Assembly: GCA_965247615.1 (NCBI GenBank)
Contig: OZ252022.1
Coordinates: 806,001-870,000, forward strand
DNA: 64,000 bases
Direction: 5' to 3'
Origin: G965197715 sp965247615
Lineage (GTDB): Bacteria > Chloroflexota > Dehalococcoidia > Lucifugimonadales > UBA1127
Shown: positions 52,107-61,897 of the stretch, piece by piece
How positions within the stretch are numbered: position 1 is the first letter of the stretch
Layout: every line of letters begins with the position of its first letter
Notes under the pieces: generated by a model
Seen by the model: the letters and a program-made list of their open reading frames with translations, nothing else
Databases searched by the model: none
Told to the model about the DNA's origin: nothing
Program-made: the position numbers and the translations under genes

Positions 52107-52215
52107 GTAGGGGCGGGCGTCGTGCCCGCCCCTCACTACAGGCCGCCACCCCCGTCACCTCCGCCCCCAACCCGTCACCCCCGCCCCCACCCCGTCTTTC
52201 CCGCGAAAGCGGGAA
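52107..52215. repeat. two dispersed stem-loops
   Basis: GTAGGGGCGGGCGTCGTGCC with its partner at 52107-52133, and the perfect hairpin TTCCCGCGAAAGCGGGAA at 52198-52215. Confidence 0.65.
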
Positions 52216-52317
52216 TCCACGGGGGGCGCCGGCAGCGTGGGGCATCCCCCTACCCCGCAGCAACCCCTCACCCCCCTCCCAACCGCCACCTCAACCCACG
52301 CCCACAAGGCCGTCGCG

Positions 52318-54066
52318 CTAGCGACCCAGCCACACCGTCGCGAAGTCCGTGTGCGTGTGCCCATCCTCCGGCGGCACCACCACCCCCCGCACCCACGACC
52401 GGTACGCCACCACCTGCACCGAACCGGCGATCGGGATCACGTACGCCTGCTCGTCCACCAGGTACCGCTCCAGGTCCCGCCATATCTGGATGCGCTGGTC
52501 CCGAGTCGTCGCCCGGCGCAGCAGCACGTAGAAGCGGTCGACCGCCTTGTCCTCGTGCTTGGCGTACGCGTCCGGGTTGGGGCTGGACCGCCCGAACACA
52601 GACTCCGTCCCTTCCGGTACGGGCGCCGTGAAGTTGGCCCCCGGCTGGCTGTCGTAGTCCCCGCTCACTCGCCCCCGGTTCCACAGCGCCTCGTCGGCCA
52701 GGTGGAGCTCCAGGTTCACCCCAAGTCCCGCCAGCTGAGCGTGCAGGAACTCGCACCGCAGCCGCATCCGCACCCGGCACAGGTGCCCCATGCTGAACCC
52801 CCCCGAGTACCCCGCCTCCGCCAGCAGCCTGCGAGCCGCTGCCCGGTGCTCCTCCAGCTTCGCCGGGTCGAAGCGGGGATAGCTCTTGAAGTCGGGGCTG
52901 ACAAAGGGCTCGTCCGGCCCCGGCGGCCCCAGGTACCCCATCCCGCCCAGCGCAGAGCTGATGGCTGCCCCCTTGTCGATCCACAACGACATGGCCCTGC
53001 GCGCCCTCACGTCCTGCCACGGGCCCTCCCGCAGGACGTTGAAGGCCAGTCGCATCATGCCCCCGCGCATCGTCGCGTAGTACACCCCGTCCCCCAGGTC
53101 CGCATCGTAGCCCGCCTTGCGCTCCACGGTCAGGTAGTGGCCCTCGCCCCGGGCCCCGCCGTCCAGCCGACCCACCCGCAGCGCCGCATCCATCGCCGAA
53201 GCGTCCGGCATGATCACAAAGTCGATCCCCTCTAGGTACGGCAGCCGGTTGGCCCCCGCGTCCTTCTCCCAGTACGCCTCGAAGCGCCGGAGCCGTACCA
53301 CGCTGTCCCGCTCGTACTCCGCCAGCCTGAAGGGTCCCGTGCCCACCACGCCCACGTCCAGCGGGGCGACGTTCACCTCCCCCTGCTGGATCCGCTGCTC
53401 CATCAGATGCTTCGGGTGCCCAACCTTCAGCCGAGGGTTGCTCAGCACGTTCGGGTACAGGCGCGAGCGTTGTCCCAGGGTCACGCGCAGCCGGTTGCCC
53501 GGCAGCACCTCCACCTTGCGCACGTCCCCAAGGTCGCCCTTGAACAGCGCAGGGAGCCGGGTCCTCCCCCCCGACTCTGCGCCGAAAGCGGCCAACTCGA
53601 ACCAGAACTTGGCGTCATCGGCCGTGAAGGGCGTGCCGTCGTGCCAGTGCACGTTGTCGCGGATCGTGAAGGTCCACTGCGTGAAGTCGGCGTTGGACAC
53701 CCACCGGCTGGCCAGGTTGGGACACACCAGGTACATCAGAGCGCGGCAGCGCGTGACCAGGTTCCCCGGTCCGAACACGCCTCCCGCCGCGTGATGCAGC
53801 GCAATGCTGGACGTGCGCATCGGATCGAAGGCCACGGGCGGGTCCCCGCGGTTGGCCAGCACCAGGACGCCGCCGTAGCGAGGCGCGCCATCGGCGAACA
53901 ACTCCGCGTTGGCGATCTCCGGCAGTGCCGACGCGGCCCCCGCGACGGCTCGGTCCTCCCGCTCCGCCTCGCGCGGGCCCTCCGGGTCCGGTGCGCCCTC
54001 ACTCCCGCACGATGCCAGGAGCAGCAGTCCCAGCGCCGCCGCTGCCCAACGCGCCGCTATTGCCAC
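52318..54066 (-). CDS. ABC transporter substrate-binding lipoprotein, peptide/solute family 5
   Basis: 582 residues starting at GTG. The signal peptide AARWAAAALGLLLLASC ends in a lipobox with the lipidated cysteine. WTFTIRDNVHWHDGTPFTADD is the SBP family 5 signature. The family binds oligopeptides, nickel or other small solutes for an ABC importer. No permease or ATPase genes are next to it. The final codon and stop (GR, TAG) are in the palindrome GTCGCGCTAGCGAC at 52312-52325. Confidence 0.9.
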   Translation of the reverse strand: MAIAARWAAAALGLLLLASCGSEGAPDPEGPREAEREDRAVAGAASALPEIANAELFADGAPRYGGVLVLANRGDPPVAFDPMRTSSIALHHAAGGVFGPGNLVTRCRALMYLVCPNLASRWVSNADFTQWTFTIRDNVHWHDGTPFTADDAKFWFELAAFGAESGGRTRLPALFKGDLGDVRKVEVLPGNRLRVTLGQRSRLYPNVLSNPRLKVGHPKHLMEQRIQQGEVNVAPLDVGVVGTGPFRLAEYERDSVVRLRRFEAYWEKDAGANRLPYLEGIDFVIMPDASAMDAALRVGRLDGGARGEGHYLTVERKAGYDADLGDGVYYATMRGGMMRLAFNVLREGPWQDVRARRAMSLWIDKGAAISSALGGMGYLGPPGPDEPFVSPDFKSYPRFDPAKLEEHRAAARRLLAEAGYSGGFSMGHLCRVRMRLRCEFLHAQLAGLGVNLELHLADEALWNRGRVSGDYDSQPGANFTAPVPEGTESVFGRSSPNPDAYAKHEDKAVDRFYVLLRRATTRDQRIQIWRDLERYLVDEQAYVIPIAGSVQVVAYRSWVRGVVVPPEDGHTHTDFATVWLGR

Positions 54067-54199
54067 GTTGTCCCCCCGGGTATCGTTGGGTGTTATGCTC
54101 CGAGTGTACGCCAGGTGCAGCCCAGGCTCGACGCCAAGTCTCGCTGGCGGAGCAGCCTACCTGCGCGCCATGCCATCGACGACCCGCCCCCACTGCGCC

Positions 54200-54213
54200 G
54201 TCGCGCCAACGAC
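54200..54213. repeat. GTCGC-ACGAC palindrome, degenerate
   Basis: GTCGCGCCAACGAC upstream of tgt. Confidence 0.5.
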
Positions 54214-54269
54214 CCCGCAATGCAGGCGATTCCCTTGCCTCTGGTCCCTCCTCCCTCTACCATCCCACT

Positions 54270-55454
54270 ATGCCCTCGTCAGCCATCGCCTTCCAGCTTC
54301 AGGCCGCCTGCGGTCACGCCCGCGCCGGGCTGCTCACCACGCCCCACGGGAGCGTGCCCACCCCCGCCTTCATGCCCGTGGCCACCCAGGGCTCTGTCAA
54401 GACCCTTTCGCCCCAGGAGACCCGGGAGCTGGGCGCCCACATCATCCTGGCGAACACCTACCATCTCTCCCTGCGGCCCGGCATCGAGACCGTGCAGCGC
54501 CTCGGAGGCCTGCACGCCTTCATGGCTTGGGACGGCCCCATCCTCACCGACTCGGGCGGCTTCCAGGCCTACTCCCTGGGTGTGCTCCGCCGCGTCACCG
54601 AAGACGGCCTGCTCGTCAGCTCCCATATCGACGGCTCCCAGCGCTTCCTCTCTCCGGAGCTCGCTGTGCGGTACCAGGAGTCCCTTGGCGTGGACGTCGC
54701 CATGGTGCTGGACCAGTGCATCGGCTACGGCGCCGGCCCCGATGCGCTGCGAGGGGCCATGGAGCGGACCCACCGCTGGGCGCGCCGTTGCCGCGCCGCT
54801 CGCACTAGCGCCGACCAGGCCCTGTTCGGCATCATCCAGGGCGGCACGGACCTGGCCCTGAGAGACGAGTCCATTCAGGCGGTCACTAGCATCGGCTTCG
54901 ATGGCTACGCCGTGGGCGGCCTCACCGTCGGCGAGCCCAAGGTCCTGACCTACCAGGTGGCGGAGCATACGGCGCCCCAGCTTCCCCCCAACAAGGCCCG
55001 CTACATGATGGGCTCAGGCTCCCCCGAGGACCTCGTGCGGGCCGTGGCCGCCGGCTTCGACCTTTTCGACTGCGCCCTGCCAACCAGGGTGGCACGCCAC
55101 GGCGCCGTCTTCACGGACCGGGGCCGCTATGATGTCGCCAAGTCCCAGCACCGCGAGGCGCAGGCCCCTCTGGAGGATGGCTGCGACTGCTCCACCTGCC
55201 GCACTTTCTCCGCCGCCTACGTGCATCACCTCTTCCGCTCCCGGGAGCTGCTGGGGTCCCGCCTGGCCACCATCCACAACCTGCGCTTCTACCAGCGTCT
55301 CATGGAACGGATGCGTCAGGCCATCCTCGGCGGCGCCTTCGACGACTTCCAGCGAGAGTTCCTGGCGGCCTACGTGCCCACGGACGAGCACGCGCGGCAG
55401 GAGCAGCGCGGTCGCTGGCGCCGTACAAAGGGGCAGCCCTTCGTCGCATCCTAG
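54270..55454 (+). CDS. tgt: queuine/preQ1 tRNA-ribosyltransferase
   Basis: 394 residues. Active-site blocks: ILTDSGGFQAYSLG (first aspartate) and FDLFDCALPTR (nucleophilic aspartate). Zinc is bound by CDCSTC and the histidine in YVHHLF. It exchanges guanine 34 for preQ1 in tRNAs with GUN anticodons. ATG 54270 is chosen by alignment; there is no strong ribosome-binding site (CTCCCTCTACC). Confidence 0.95.
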   Translation: MPSSAIAFQLQAACGHARAGLLTTPHGSVPTPAFMPVATQGSVKTLSPQETRELGAHIILANTYHLSLRPGIETVQRLGGLHAFMAWDGPILTDSGGFQAYSLGVLRRVTEDGLLVSSHIDGSQRFLSPELAVRYQESLGVDVAMVLDQCIGYGAGPDALRGAMERTHRWARRCRAARTSADQALFGIIQGGTDLALRDESIQAVTSIGFDGYAVGGLTVGEPKVLTYQVAEHTAPQLPPNKARYMMGSGSPEDLVRAVAAGFDLFDCALPTRVARHGAVFTDRGRYDVAKSQHREAQAPLEDGCDCSTCRTFSAAYVHHLFRSRELLGSRLATIHNLRFYQRLMERMRQAILGGAFDDFQREFLAAYVPTDEHARQEQRGRWRRTKGQPFVAS

Positions 55455-55542
55455 ACCACGGGATGGAGCCCGGCGGTTCCCGCCGCCACTCGGCCAAGCC
55501 AGGCTCACCCCGGGACAGCGATGGCCGCGGTCCCGCCCCAGA

Positions 55543-56448
55543 CTACGGCCTCCGGACGGCGTGGCCTCCAAACTGGCCGCGCATGGCCGCCAACAGCTTT
55601 GCTCCGAAGGAGCTCTCTTGGCGGGAGCGGAACCTGGTCTGCAGGGCAAGCGTAATGACCGGCGCCGGAACCGCCAGTTCAACGGCCTCCTGCACCGTCC
55701 ACCGTCCCTCGCCCGAGTCGTCGACGTAGGCGTCGAGGCCGCCAAGCTCCGGGTCCTCCCGGAGCGCCGCCGACGTCAGGTCCAGGAGCCAGGAGCGCAC
55801 CACGCTGCCGTACCGCCAGATCTCGGCGATGCGGGGCAGGTCCAGGCCAAACTCCTCCTTGGCCTTCATCAGCTCGAATCCCTCGGCGTAGGCCTGCATC
55901 AGCCCGTATTCAACGCCGTTGTGGACCATCTTTACAAAGTGGCCCGCCCCCGCCGGGCCGACGTAGCCGTACCCCCGGTCCGGGCCTGGCGCCAGCGTCT
56001 GGAACACCGGCTCCAGCCGCCGGTATGCCTCCCGGTCGCCTCCCACCATGAGGCTGTACCCCTCCGTGAGTCCCCAGACGCCCCCACTGGTGCCCGCGTC
56101 CAGGAAGGATATGCCGCGCTCGTTCAACTCAGCGGCGCGGCGTACGCTGTCCCTGTAGTTGGAGTTGCCGCCGTCGATGACCGTATCTCCCTGGGAAAGG
56201 GCCAGCGACACCTCCCGGATGGCGCCTTCCGTGGGGTCCCCCGCCGGCAGCATGACCCACACTGCCCGCGGTGGAGCGAGCTGGGCCACCATCTCCGGGA
56301 TGGAGGATGCCCCGGCCGCGCCTTGGCGCGCCAGGGCCTGCACAGACTCCGCGCTAAGGTCGAAGGCTACGATGCGGTGGCCGACGTTGAGCAGGCGTTG
56401 GGCCATGTTGCCGCCCATGCGGCCCAGCCCGATCATTCCGAGCTCCAT
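55543..56448 (-). CDS. gnd: 6-phosphogluconate dehydrogenase (decarboxylating), short form
   Basis: 301 residues, the length of the GndA/YqeC-type short enzyme. MELGMIGLGRMGGNMAQRL is the NAD(P) loop; DGGNSNYRDSVRRA and FLDAGTSGGVWGL are substrate sites; GPAGAGHFVKMVHNGVEYG carries the catalytic lysine. Oxidative pentose phosphate step giving ribulose-5-phosphate. GGAGG lies before the ATG at 56448. Downstream of pgi on the same strand, probably one operon. Confidence 0.93.
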   Translation of the reverse strand: MELGMIGLGRMGGNMAQRLLNVGHRIVAFDLSAESVQALARQGAAGASSIPEMVAQLAPPRAVWVMLPAGDPTEGAIREVSLALSQGDTVIDGGNSNYRDSVRRAAELNERGISFLDAGTSGGVWGLTEGYSLMVGGDREAYRRLEPVFQTLAPGPDRGYGYVGPAGAGHFVKMVHNGVEYGLMQAYAEGFELMKAKEEFGLDLPRIAEIWRYGSVVRSWLLDLTSAALREDPELGGLDAYVDDSGEGRWTVQEAVELAVPAPVITLALQTRFRSRQESSFGAKLLAAMRGQFGGHAVRRP

Positions 56449-56600
56449 CCTGTCAACCTCCGCTGCTGCTTCCATGCTGCACTTCCTGCTCCAACGCTTC
56501 CCGCACTCCGGCGCCTCGCCCGGGTCGGACAGGACGGCCCGTTGCACAGTTCTTCCGGATGGACTGGTCCCGTACCGGCAACCTGGTTGCTCGCCGCCCC

Positions 56601-58283
56601 TCACTCCAGCTCGGCGGCCAGCTTCATAATGTCGGACGCATGGTCGCTGCCCAACGTGATCCTGGCCACGGGTCTGCCCAGTCCCTGGAGAATGCGCAGG
56701 TCACCCAGTGCTTGGGCGTCGGCCAGAACGCCGAAGGTGTAGGCGGCGCCGGGTATGGGCAAGTCCGCGGCGTGTTCCCCCACGAGCTGGAGGAATACGC
56801 CGGTGGGAGGGCCGCCCTTGTGAAGCTGGCCGGTGGAGTGGAGAAAGCGCGGCCCGTAGCCCGCGGTGGTGGCCACGTGGTGCCGAGCCAGAATGCTGCC
56901 CCTGAGGTGGGCCAGGGCCCGGTCAGTCTCCGCCGTCGGGCGTATGTACGCCATGATGGCTGCGTAGTCGCCCGGGTTGCTGTGTGCCATCAGTCCACGC
57001 AATGAGCTCTCGGTGTCGGCGGGCGTAAGCTGACCCGAGGACTCGTACTCCTGGAGCACCTTGTCCGTCTGGTCCTTTGCCCCTTGAACGTTGGGCTGAT
57101 CGAAGGGTTGAATGCCCATGACGGCGCCCGCCGCGGCCGTCGCAAACTCCCATCGGAAGAACTCAGCACCCAGATCGTATCGGTCTTGAAGTCCCAGAAG
57201 CACCGTCGGGTGGCCCGCTGCCCTGATGCTCTCCATTGCCGCGTCAGGAGCGCCGTTGTCGTCGTCCTGCACGCGAAGGTACACAAAGAAGCGGTCATCG
57301 CCGTACACGCCAGGCTCCGACAACGGCTCGGAAGCCACGGGCACGATGCCGCGGCCCTCCTTGCCGGTGCTCTCAGCGATAAGCTGCTCCACCCAGAGCC
57401 CGAAACTGGCTATGGAAGGTGACGTGACCAGAGTGAGCTTGTCGCGGCCCCGCTGCGCCAGGCCGCCCATCACCGCCCCCAGCCAAGCGCCGGGGTTGTC
57501 GTTGGCGGGGACGCTGGCGGCGCACGCTTCGCGCATACAGTTCGCCCGCTCCAGCAGCGTCGCAACGTTCACGCCCATCAGGGCCGCCGGCACCAGACCG
57601 AAGTAGGAGAGCACCGAGAATCGCCCGCCAATATCTGGAGGGTTCGCGAACACGCGCCGGAACCTTTCGCCGCGTGCCATCCGCTCCAGGGGCGTGCCGG
57701 GGTCGGTAATGGCAACGAAGTGGCCCGGTGCCGCCCGCTTCCCCACAGCGTCTTCCACCAGTACGCGGAATCGCCGGTACAGCACGTTGGGCTCGATGGT
57801 TGTGCCCGACTTGGAGGAGACCAGGAACAGCGTTTGCGCCGGGTCAATGGCGCCCTCGGCCGCGCCCACTGCGTCAGGCACGGTGGAGTCCAGCACCATG
57901 AGCTCCGAGTACCCCGCGGCGCTGCCGAAGGTTTGGCGCAGCACCTCGGGCCCCAGGCTGCTGCCGCCCATGCCCAGGAGGACGGCGTGGCGGAATCCCG
58001 CGGCGCACACGTCTGCGGCGAAGGCCTCCAGGGTGGCAACCTGCCCGCCCATCGTGTCGGTCACCTGCAGCCAGCCCAGGCGGTCTGCTATCTCCGCGGG
58101 GTCCGGCTTCCAGAGCGTGTGATCTCTGCGCCAGATGCGGCCCACTGCGTCTCGTCCCTTCAGATCGGTCAGGGCCGCCTCCGCATCTTGCAGCGAGGCG
58201 GCCAGGCTGTCCGGGGGGCGAGCGTCCGCTCGGCTCCGCAGCTGCCGCTGCTTGTCCTGGGTCCCCCTAACTGGATTGGTCAT
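56601..58283 (-). CDS. pgi: glucose-6-phosphate isomerase, transaldolase-fusion-like type
   Basis: 560 residues. LLGMGGSSLGPEVLR and LFLVSSKSGTTIEPN are the SIS-domain sugar phosphate loops, and GYGPRFLHSTGQLHKGG is the C-terminal signature. This matches the isomerase half of bifunctional transaldolase/phosphoglucose isomerases, here without the transaldolase half. ATG 58283 follows GGAGAGGGGGAG. It feeds glucose-6-phosphate/fructose-6-phosphate interconversion, next to gnd. Confidence 0.92.
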   Translation of the reverse strand: MTNPVRGTQDKQRQLRSRADARPPDSLAASLQDAEAALTDLKGRDAVGRIWRRDHTLWKPDPAEIADRLGWLQVTDTMGGQVATLEAFAADVCAAGFRHAVLLGMGGSSLGPEVLRQTFGSAAGYSELMVLDSTVPDAVGAAEGAIDPAQTLFLVSSKSGTTIEPNVLYRRFRVLVEDAVGKRAAPGHFVAITDPGTPLERMARGERFRRVFANPPDIGGRFSVLSYFGLVPAALMGVNVATLLERANCMREACAASVPANDNPGAWLGAVMGGLAQRGRDKLTLVTSPSIASFGLWVEQLIAESTGKEGRGIVPVASEPLSEPGVYGDDRFFVYLRVQDDDNGAPDAAMESIRAAGHPTVLLGLQDRYDLGAEFFRWEFATAAAGAVMGIQPFDQPNVQGAKDQTDKVLQEYESSGQLTPADTESSLRGLMAHSNPGDYAAIMAYIRPTAETDRALAHLRGSILARHHVATTAGYGPRFLHSTGQLHKGGPPTGVFLQLVGEHAADLPIPGAAYTFGVLADAQALGDLRILQGLGRPVARITLGSDHASDIMKLAAELE

Positions 58284-58949
58284 CTCCCCCTCTCCATATG
58301 GACCGTGTCGCCTCGTCAACCAGACGCCGGACCGCTAGGTGGCGGCGTCTGGACACTCCATCCACTCCGCGGACGTGGCCGCCGTAGCCGAGTCCGAGGG
58401 AGGCGAGCCGCTGCTCCGGCACTCCCACGCCAGGCCTTGGAGCAGTCCCCAGGACGGCGCGGTGACCACTCGCAGGGCGATGCCCCCCGCCGCAACAGCA
58501 TACCCGCCTCCGGGGTGATGCGCACGCAACCCGTGGTCCGGGCCGGTGTGTGTAGTGTGAGGCCGCTTCGGGTGGCGTATGAGGCGCTCGACCCATGAAG
58601 TCTGGCCGTTCGCGGCGCCCCCCCGGTCGGAGATGCCGTCCTCCCGCCCGTTGGCGAACCGGTCTAGGAGGGACGCCCACCTGGGGGCTGTAGGACTTGA
58701 TGAGCTCCGTGGCGCCTGCGCCGTCGAAATTGGGAATCGCCGCGCCCACGAGAAAGAGGCTGGGAAGCCGGTTCACCGGCCGTGCTTCTCCAACGCGCAC
58801 AGCTCTTTCATTCGCTGGAGAGGGGTGCCCTCCGGGTGAGTCTCACGTGAGTTTCAGCTCGGCTCACTGCCGGCTCAATCGCATCGAGTTACTGGTGCGC
58901 CGCGCCGAAGTCCTGACCCGGCCCTCCTCAAACTGCGCCCGTTGGCGTC
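58284..58949. other. 666-base region with possible gene debris
   Basis: The minus strand holds short protein-like stretches such as RLPSLFLVGAAIPNFDGAGATELI (split over two frames with others), suggesting a decayed gene, but I cannot name it. No intact frame with a good start was found. Confidence 0.35.
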
Positions 58950-59405
58950 TTACGGAGAGAAGGGGCCGGACGCCTCCTGGTCTGGTGATACCAGCCCCTT
59001 TGGCGGCCCCAGGATCTCGCGCATCACGACCGCGACACGCAGTCCCCTCCGCGACGCGAGATTCGCGAGCAGTGCCCTGCGCTTCGGGACGGCACGCTGG
59101 AGGGGTGCCGTCGGGCGTCCGGGTTGTGCTGGCTGCGCTTGGGGGCGGACCTCTTCAGCCGCTCTGACAGTCTCACGTGGGACCTCGTCTTCCAGGATCC
59201 ATGGAGACCCCAGGGCCTTGCGCTCTGCTGGAGGGCCAGAGCCTCGACTCGAATATAGAGGGTCCTCATCTTCATTGCCGGGCCATTCATGCCCGCGTTC
59301 TCTGCGTATGGCGTCCAGCCGCGCCTGTCGCGTGGCCTCGGCCTGGCGCATCATGTTGTCGTAGCGCCCCTGCGCGTCCGGTGATGGCGGCGGCGGTGTG
59401 TACAT
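58950..59405 (-). CDS. hypothetical charged protein
   Basis: 151 residues. The first half is highly charged with MRQAEATRQARLDAIRRERGHEW, and the C-terminus has RRALLANLASRRGLRVAVVMREILGPPKG, a basic helix. The ribosome-binding site is weak. It follows floA by 35 bases on the same strand. I recognise no function. Confidence 0.5.
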   Translation of the reverse strand: MYTPPPPSPDAQGRYDNMMRQAEATRQARLDAIRRERGHEWPGNEDEDPLYSSRGSGPPAERKALGSPWILEDEVPRETVRAAEEVRPQAQPAQPGRPTAPLQRAVPKRRALLANLASRRGLRVAVVMREILGPPKGLVSPDQEASGPFSP

Positions 59406-59440
59406 GGTTGGCTACTATTCTCTACTTGCGGCCTTGATCG

Positions 59441-60430
59441 CTAGAGTGACTGCTGCCCGCCCTCGGTTGCCTCATTGCCCAGGGACTCCCGCATGGCGGT
59501 GTCCGACTGCACGTTGCGCATCCGGTAGTAGTCCATGATGCCCATGTTGCCCGCGCGGAAGGCCTCGGCCATGGCCAGGGGGATTTCGGCCTCGGCCGCC
59601 ACGACCCGGGACCGCATCTCTTCTACTCGGGCGCTCATCTCCTGCTCCAAGGCCACGGCGGCGGCGCGCCGCTGCTCGGCCCGCGCCTGGGCGATAACCT
59701 TGTCCGCCTCCGCCTGGTCCGTCTGGAGCTTGGCGCCGATGTTGCGTCCCACGTCGATGTCAGCGATGTCGATGGAAAGAATCTCGAAGGCTGTCCCCGA
59801 ATCCAACCCCCCTGACAGCACCCTCTTGGAGATGTTGTCAGGATTCTCCAGCACCTCTTTGTGCGAGCCCGCCGAACCTATGGCCGAGACCGTGCCCTCT
59901 CCCACCCTTGCCAGGATCGTCTCCTCTCCCGCACCGCCCACCAATCGCTCAATGTTGGCCCGCACCGTCACCCGGGCCACCGAGATGAGCTCGATGCCGT
60001 CCTTGGCCACCGCGGAAATCCGGCCCGTCTGGATGACCCGGGGGTTGACGCTGACCTGCACCGCATCCAGCACGTCGCGCCCCGCTAGGTCGATTGCCGT
60101 TGCGCGCTGCCACTGCAGGTCAATGTTGGCACGGTCCGCGGAGATGAGGGCCTGCACCACCCGGCCCACGTTGCCGCCGGCGAGGAAGTGGGCCTCCATC
60201 TGGTTCGTGTCCAGAGAAAGCCCCGCTTTGAGCGATGAGATCATCGGCTCGACTATGGCTCGCGGCGGCACCCGGCGCAGCCGCATCCCAATCAGCTGCC
60301 CGATGCCTACCCGGACCCCCGAAAAGAGGGCGCTAAGCCACAGGCCCACCGGCACCATGTACAGAATGAACGCCAAGAGGATGATGGACACAACGATGAT
60401 GGCAACGAGAAACGCGCCAGCGACTTCCAT
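59441..60430 (-). CDS. floA: flotillin-like membrane scaffold protein
   Basis: 329 residues. N-terminal membrane segment (FLVAIIVVSIILLAFILYMVPVGLWL), then the conserved core with IGMRLRRVPPRAIVEPMISSLKAGL and long coiled-coil sequence rich in Glu, Ala and Arg (AEADKVIAQARAEQRRAAAVALE). Fits FloA, which organises membrane microdomains. It lies after nfeD with a gap of 48 bases, the classic nfeD-floA pair. Confidence 0.93.
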   Translation of the reverse strand: MEVAGAFLVAIIVVSIILLAFILYMVPVGLWLSALFSGVRVGIGQLIGMRLRRVPPRAIVEPMISSLKAGLSLDTNQMEAHFLAGGNVGRVVQALISADRANIDLQWQRATAIDLAGRDVLDAVQVSVNPRVIQTGRISAVAKDGIELISVARVTVRANIERLVGGAGEETILARVGEGTVSAIGSAGSHKEVLENPDNISKRVLSGGLDSGTAFEILSIDIADIDVGRNIGAKLQTDQAEADKVIAQARAEQRRAAAVALEQEMSARVEEMRSRVVAAEAEIPLAMAEAFRAGNMGIMDYYRMRNVQSDTAMRESLGNEATEGGQQSL

Positions 60431-60478
60431 GACCTCTTCTCCTCCCCGCCTCAGTGGCGGCAGCCGACTTACTTGGAC

Positions 60479-61897
60479 CTAGGAAACGGAAGGCCCGGCA
60501 GCGTCATTGATGGGGCGCACTACGCGGCGATACCCTTCATCGGCGATAACCTCAATGGGCGTGCCGGCTGCTACGTACTCCCCTTGTGTTATCACGTCCA
60601 CTCGATCGTTGTCAATCTTGGCCATCCCCGCGGGCCGAAGCTCCGTGATCGCGGTGCCGTGGGCGCCAAGCAAGGGGCCGGCGCCGGTCCGCGGCCCATC
60701 GCCCCTGTCAGCCTGGCGCAGGTCAAGCCTGGGCGCTCCCTGTTCTTCCGCTATACCGGGCCCTGCAGGCAGAGCGGCCTGGAGTGCCAGGCCGCGAAAG
60801 AGACGGGCTCCAGGCACGAACCTGAGAATGAGCCACCCGCCCACCACAATGTTGAGGAGGGCAACCAGGACCACTAAGGCCGCCCGCAGCAAGTCGCCGC
60901 TGTCTGCCCCCTGGCCGATGAGTGAGAGGAAGAGGCCACCCAGGAAGGCGCCGATACCCAGGATGCCCGCGACGCCGAAGCCTGGCACGAGTAGGATCTC
61001 CACCGCCAGCAGCCCAAGCCCCACAACCACCAGAATTAATCCTTCCCATCCTGCGAGGCCGGCCAGGAAGTGGCCCCAGAAGAACAGGGACAGGAGCGTC
61101 AGACCCACGATGCCCGGCACGCCAAAGCCAGGACTCGTGAGTTCGACGAACAGGCCCAGGAAGCCCAGGGAGATGAACAGAGTGGCCAGAGCGGGGTTGG
61201 TAATGATTCGGACCAACGCCTCTGACCATGATGGGGCCGTTTGCACTACCACAGCGTCGCTCAATCCCTCGGCTTCGAGAAGCTCCTGAAGGTCCCGCAC
61301 CTCGCCGTCGGCGTATCCATACTCCAGGGCTTTCACCGTCGTGAGGGTCAGGAGCTTGCCCTCCTCCACGAGCCCATCCACCGCGACGGTCTCGTCCACC
61401 ATGGCCTCGGCGATCAGCGGGTCTCGCCCGCGAGCCTCGGCGGTGGACATGAACGCGGTGCGAACGGCGGAAACCACCTTCTCACTGGCTTTGTCCCCTG
61501 CCTGGTCCACGGGTGTGGCCGCGCCCATGGAAGCGCCGGGAGTCATGTAGATAGTGTCAGCGGCAACGGCGATGAGGGCTCCGGCGGAGAAGGCTTCCCG
61601 GTTGATGAAGGCTACCACCGGCACTTGGCTGCCCAGCAGGGCGTCCTTGATCTCCAAGGCGGAGTCCAGTCGTCCCCCCGGCGTGTTGATGTCCAGGATG
61701 ACGGCTTCGGACCCCTGTTTGTTGGCGTCACCGAGAACGCGCTTGATGTAAGGGCTGAGACCTAAGTCGATCGTGCCGTGAACCTGGACGACCATGACCG
61801 TCTGCTGTGTCTGAGCGCCCAAGGCACTGGAGTCGACGAGGCCGATGAACCCTGTAACGATGAGGGCAACGAAGATGCTTCGCCGGACCCAGGACAT
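60479..61897 (-). CDS. NfeD-family membrane protein with ClpP-like serine protease domain
   Basis: 472 residues. After a signal-like start, residues 35-220 form a ClpP-like fold with the nucleophile in NREAFSAGALIAVAAD and a lysine in DKASEK. Four to five membrane helices (about 235-370) follow, and the end (about 405-470) is the OB-fold domain (GTAITELRPAGMAKIDNDRVDVITQGEYVAAGTPIEVI). The family partners flotillin/stomatin proteins. Confidence 0.93.
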   Translation of the reverse strand: MSWVRRSIFVALIVTGFIGLVDSSALGAQTQQTVMVVQVHGTIDLGLSPYIKRVLGDANKQGSEAVILDINTPGGRLDSALEIKDALLGSQVPVVAFINREAFSAGALIAVAADTIYMTPGASMGAATPVDQAGDKASEKVVSAVRTAFMSTAEARGRDPLIAEAMVDETVAVDGLVEEGKLLTLTTVKALEYGYADGEVRDLQELLEAEGLSDAVVVQTAPSWSEALVRIITNPALATLFISLGFLGLFVELTSPGFGVPGIVGLTLLSLFFWGHFLAGLAGWEGLILVVVGLGLLAVEILLVPGFGVAGILGIGAFLGGLFLSLIGQGADSGDLLRAALVVLVALLNIVVGGWLILRFVPGARLFRGLALQAALPAGPGIAEEQGAPRLDLRQADRGDGPRTGAGPLLGAHGTAITELRPAGMAKIDNDRVDVITQGEYVAAGTPIEVIADEGYRRVVRPINDAAGPSVS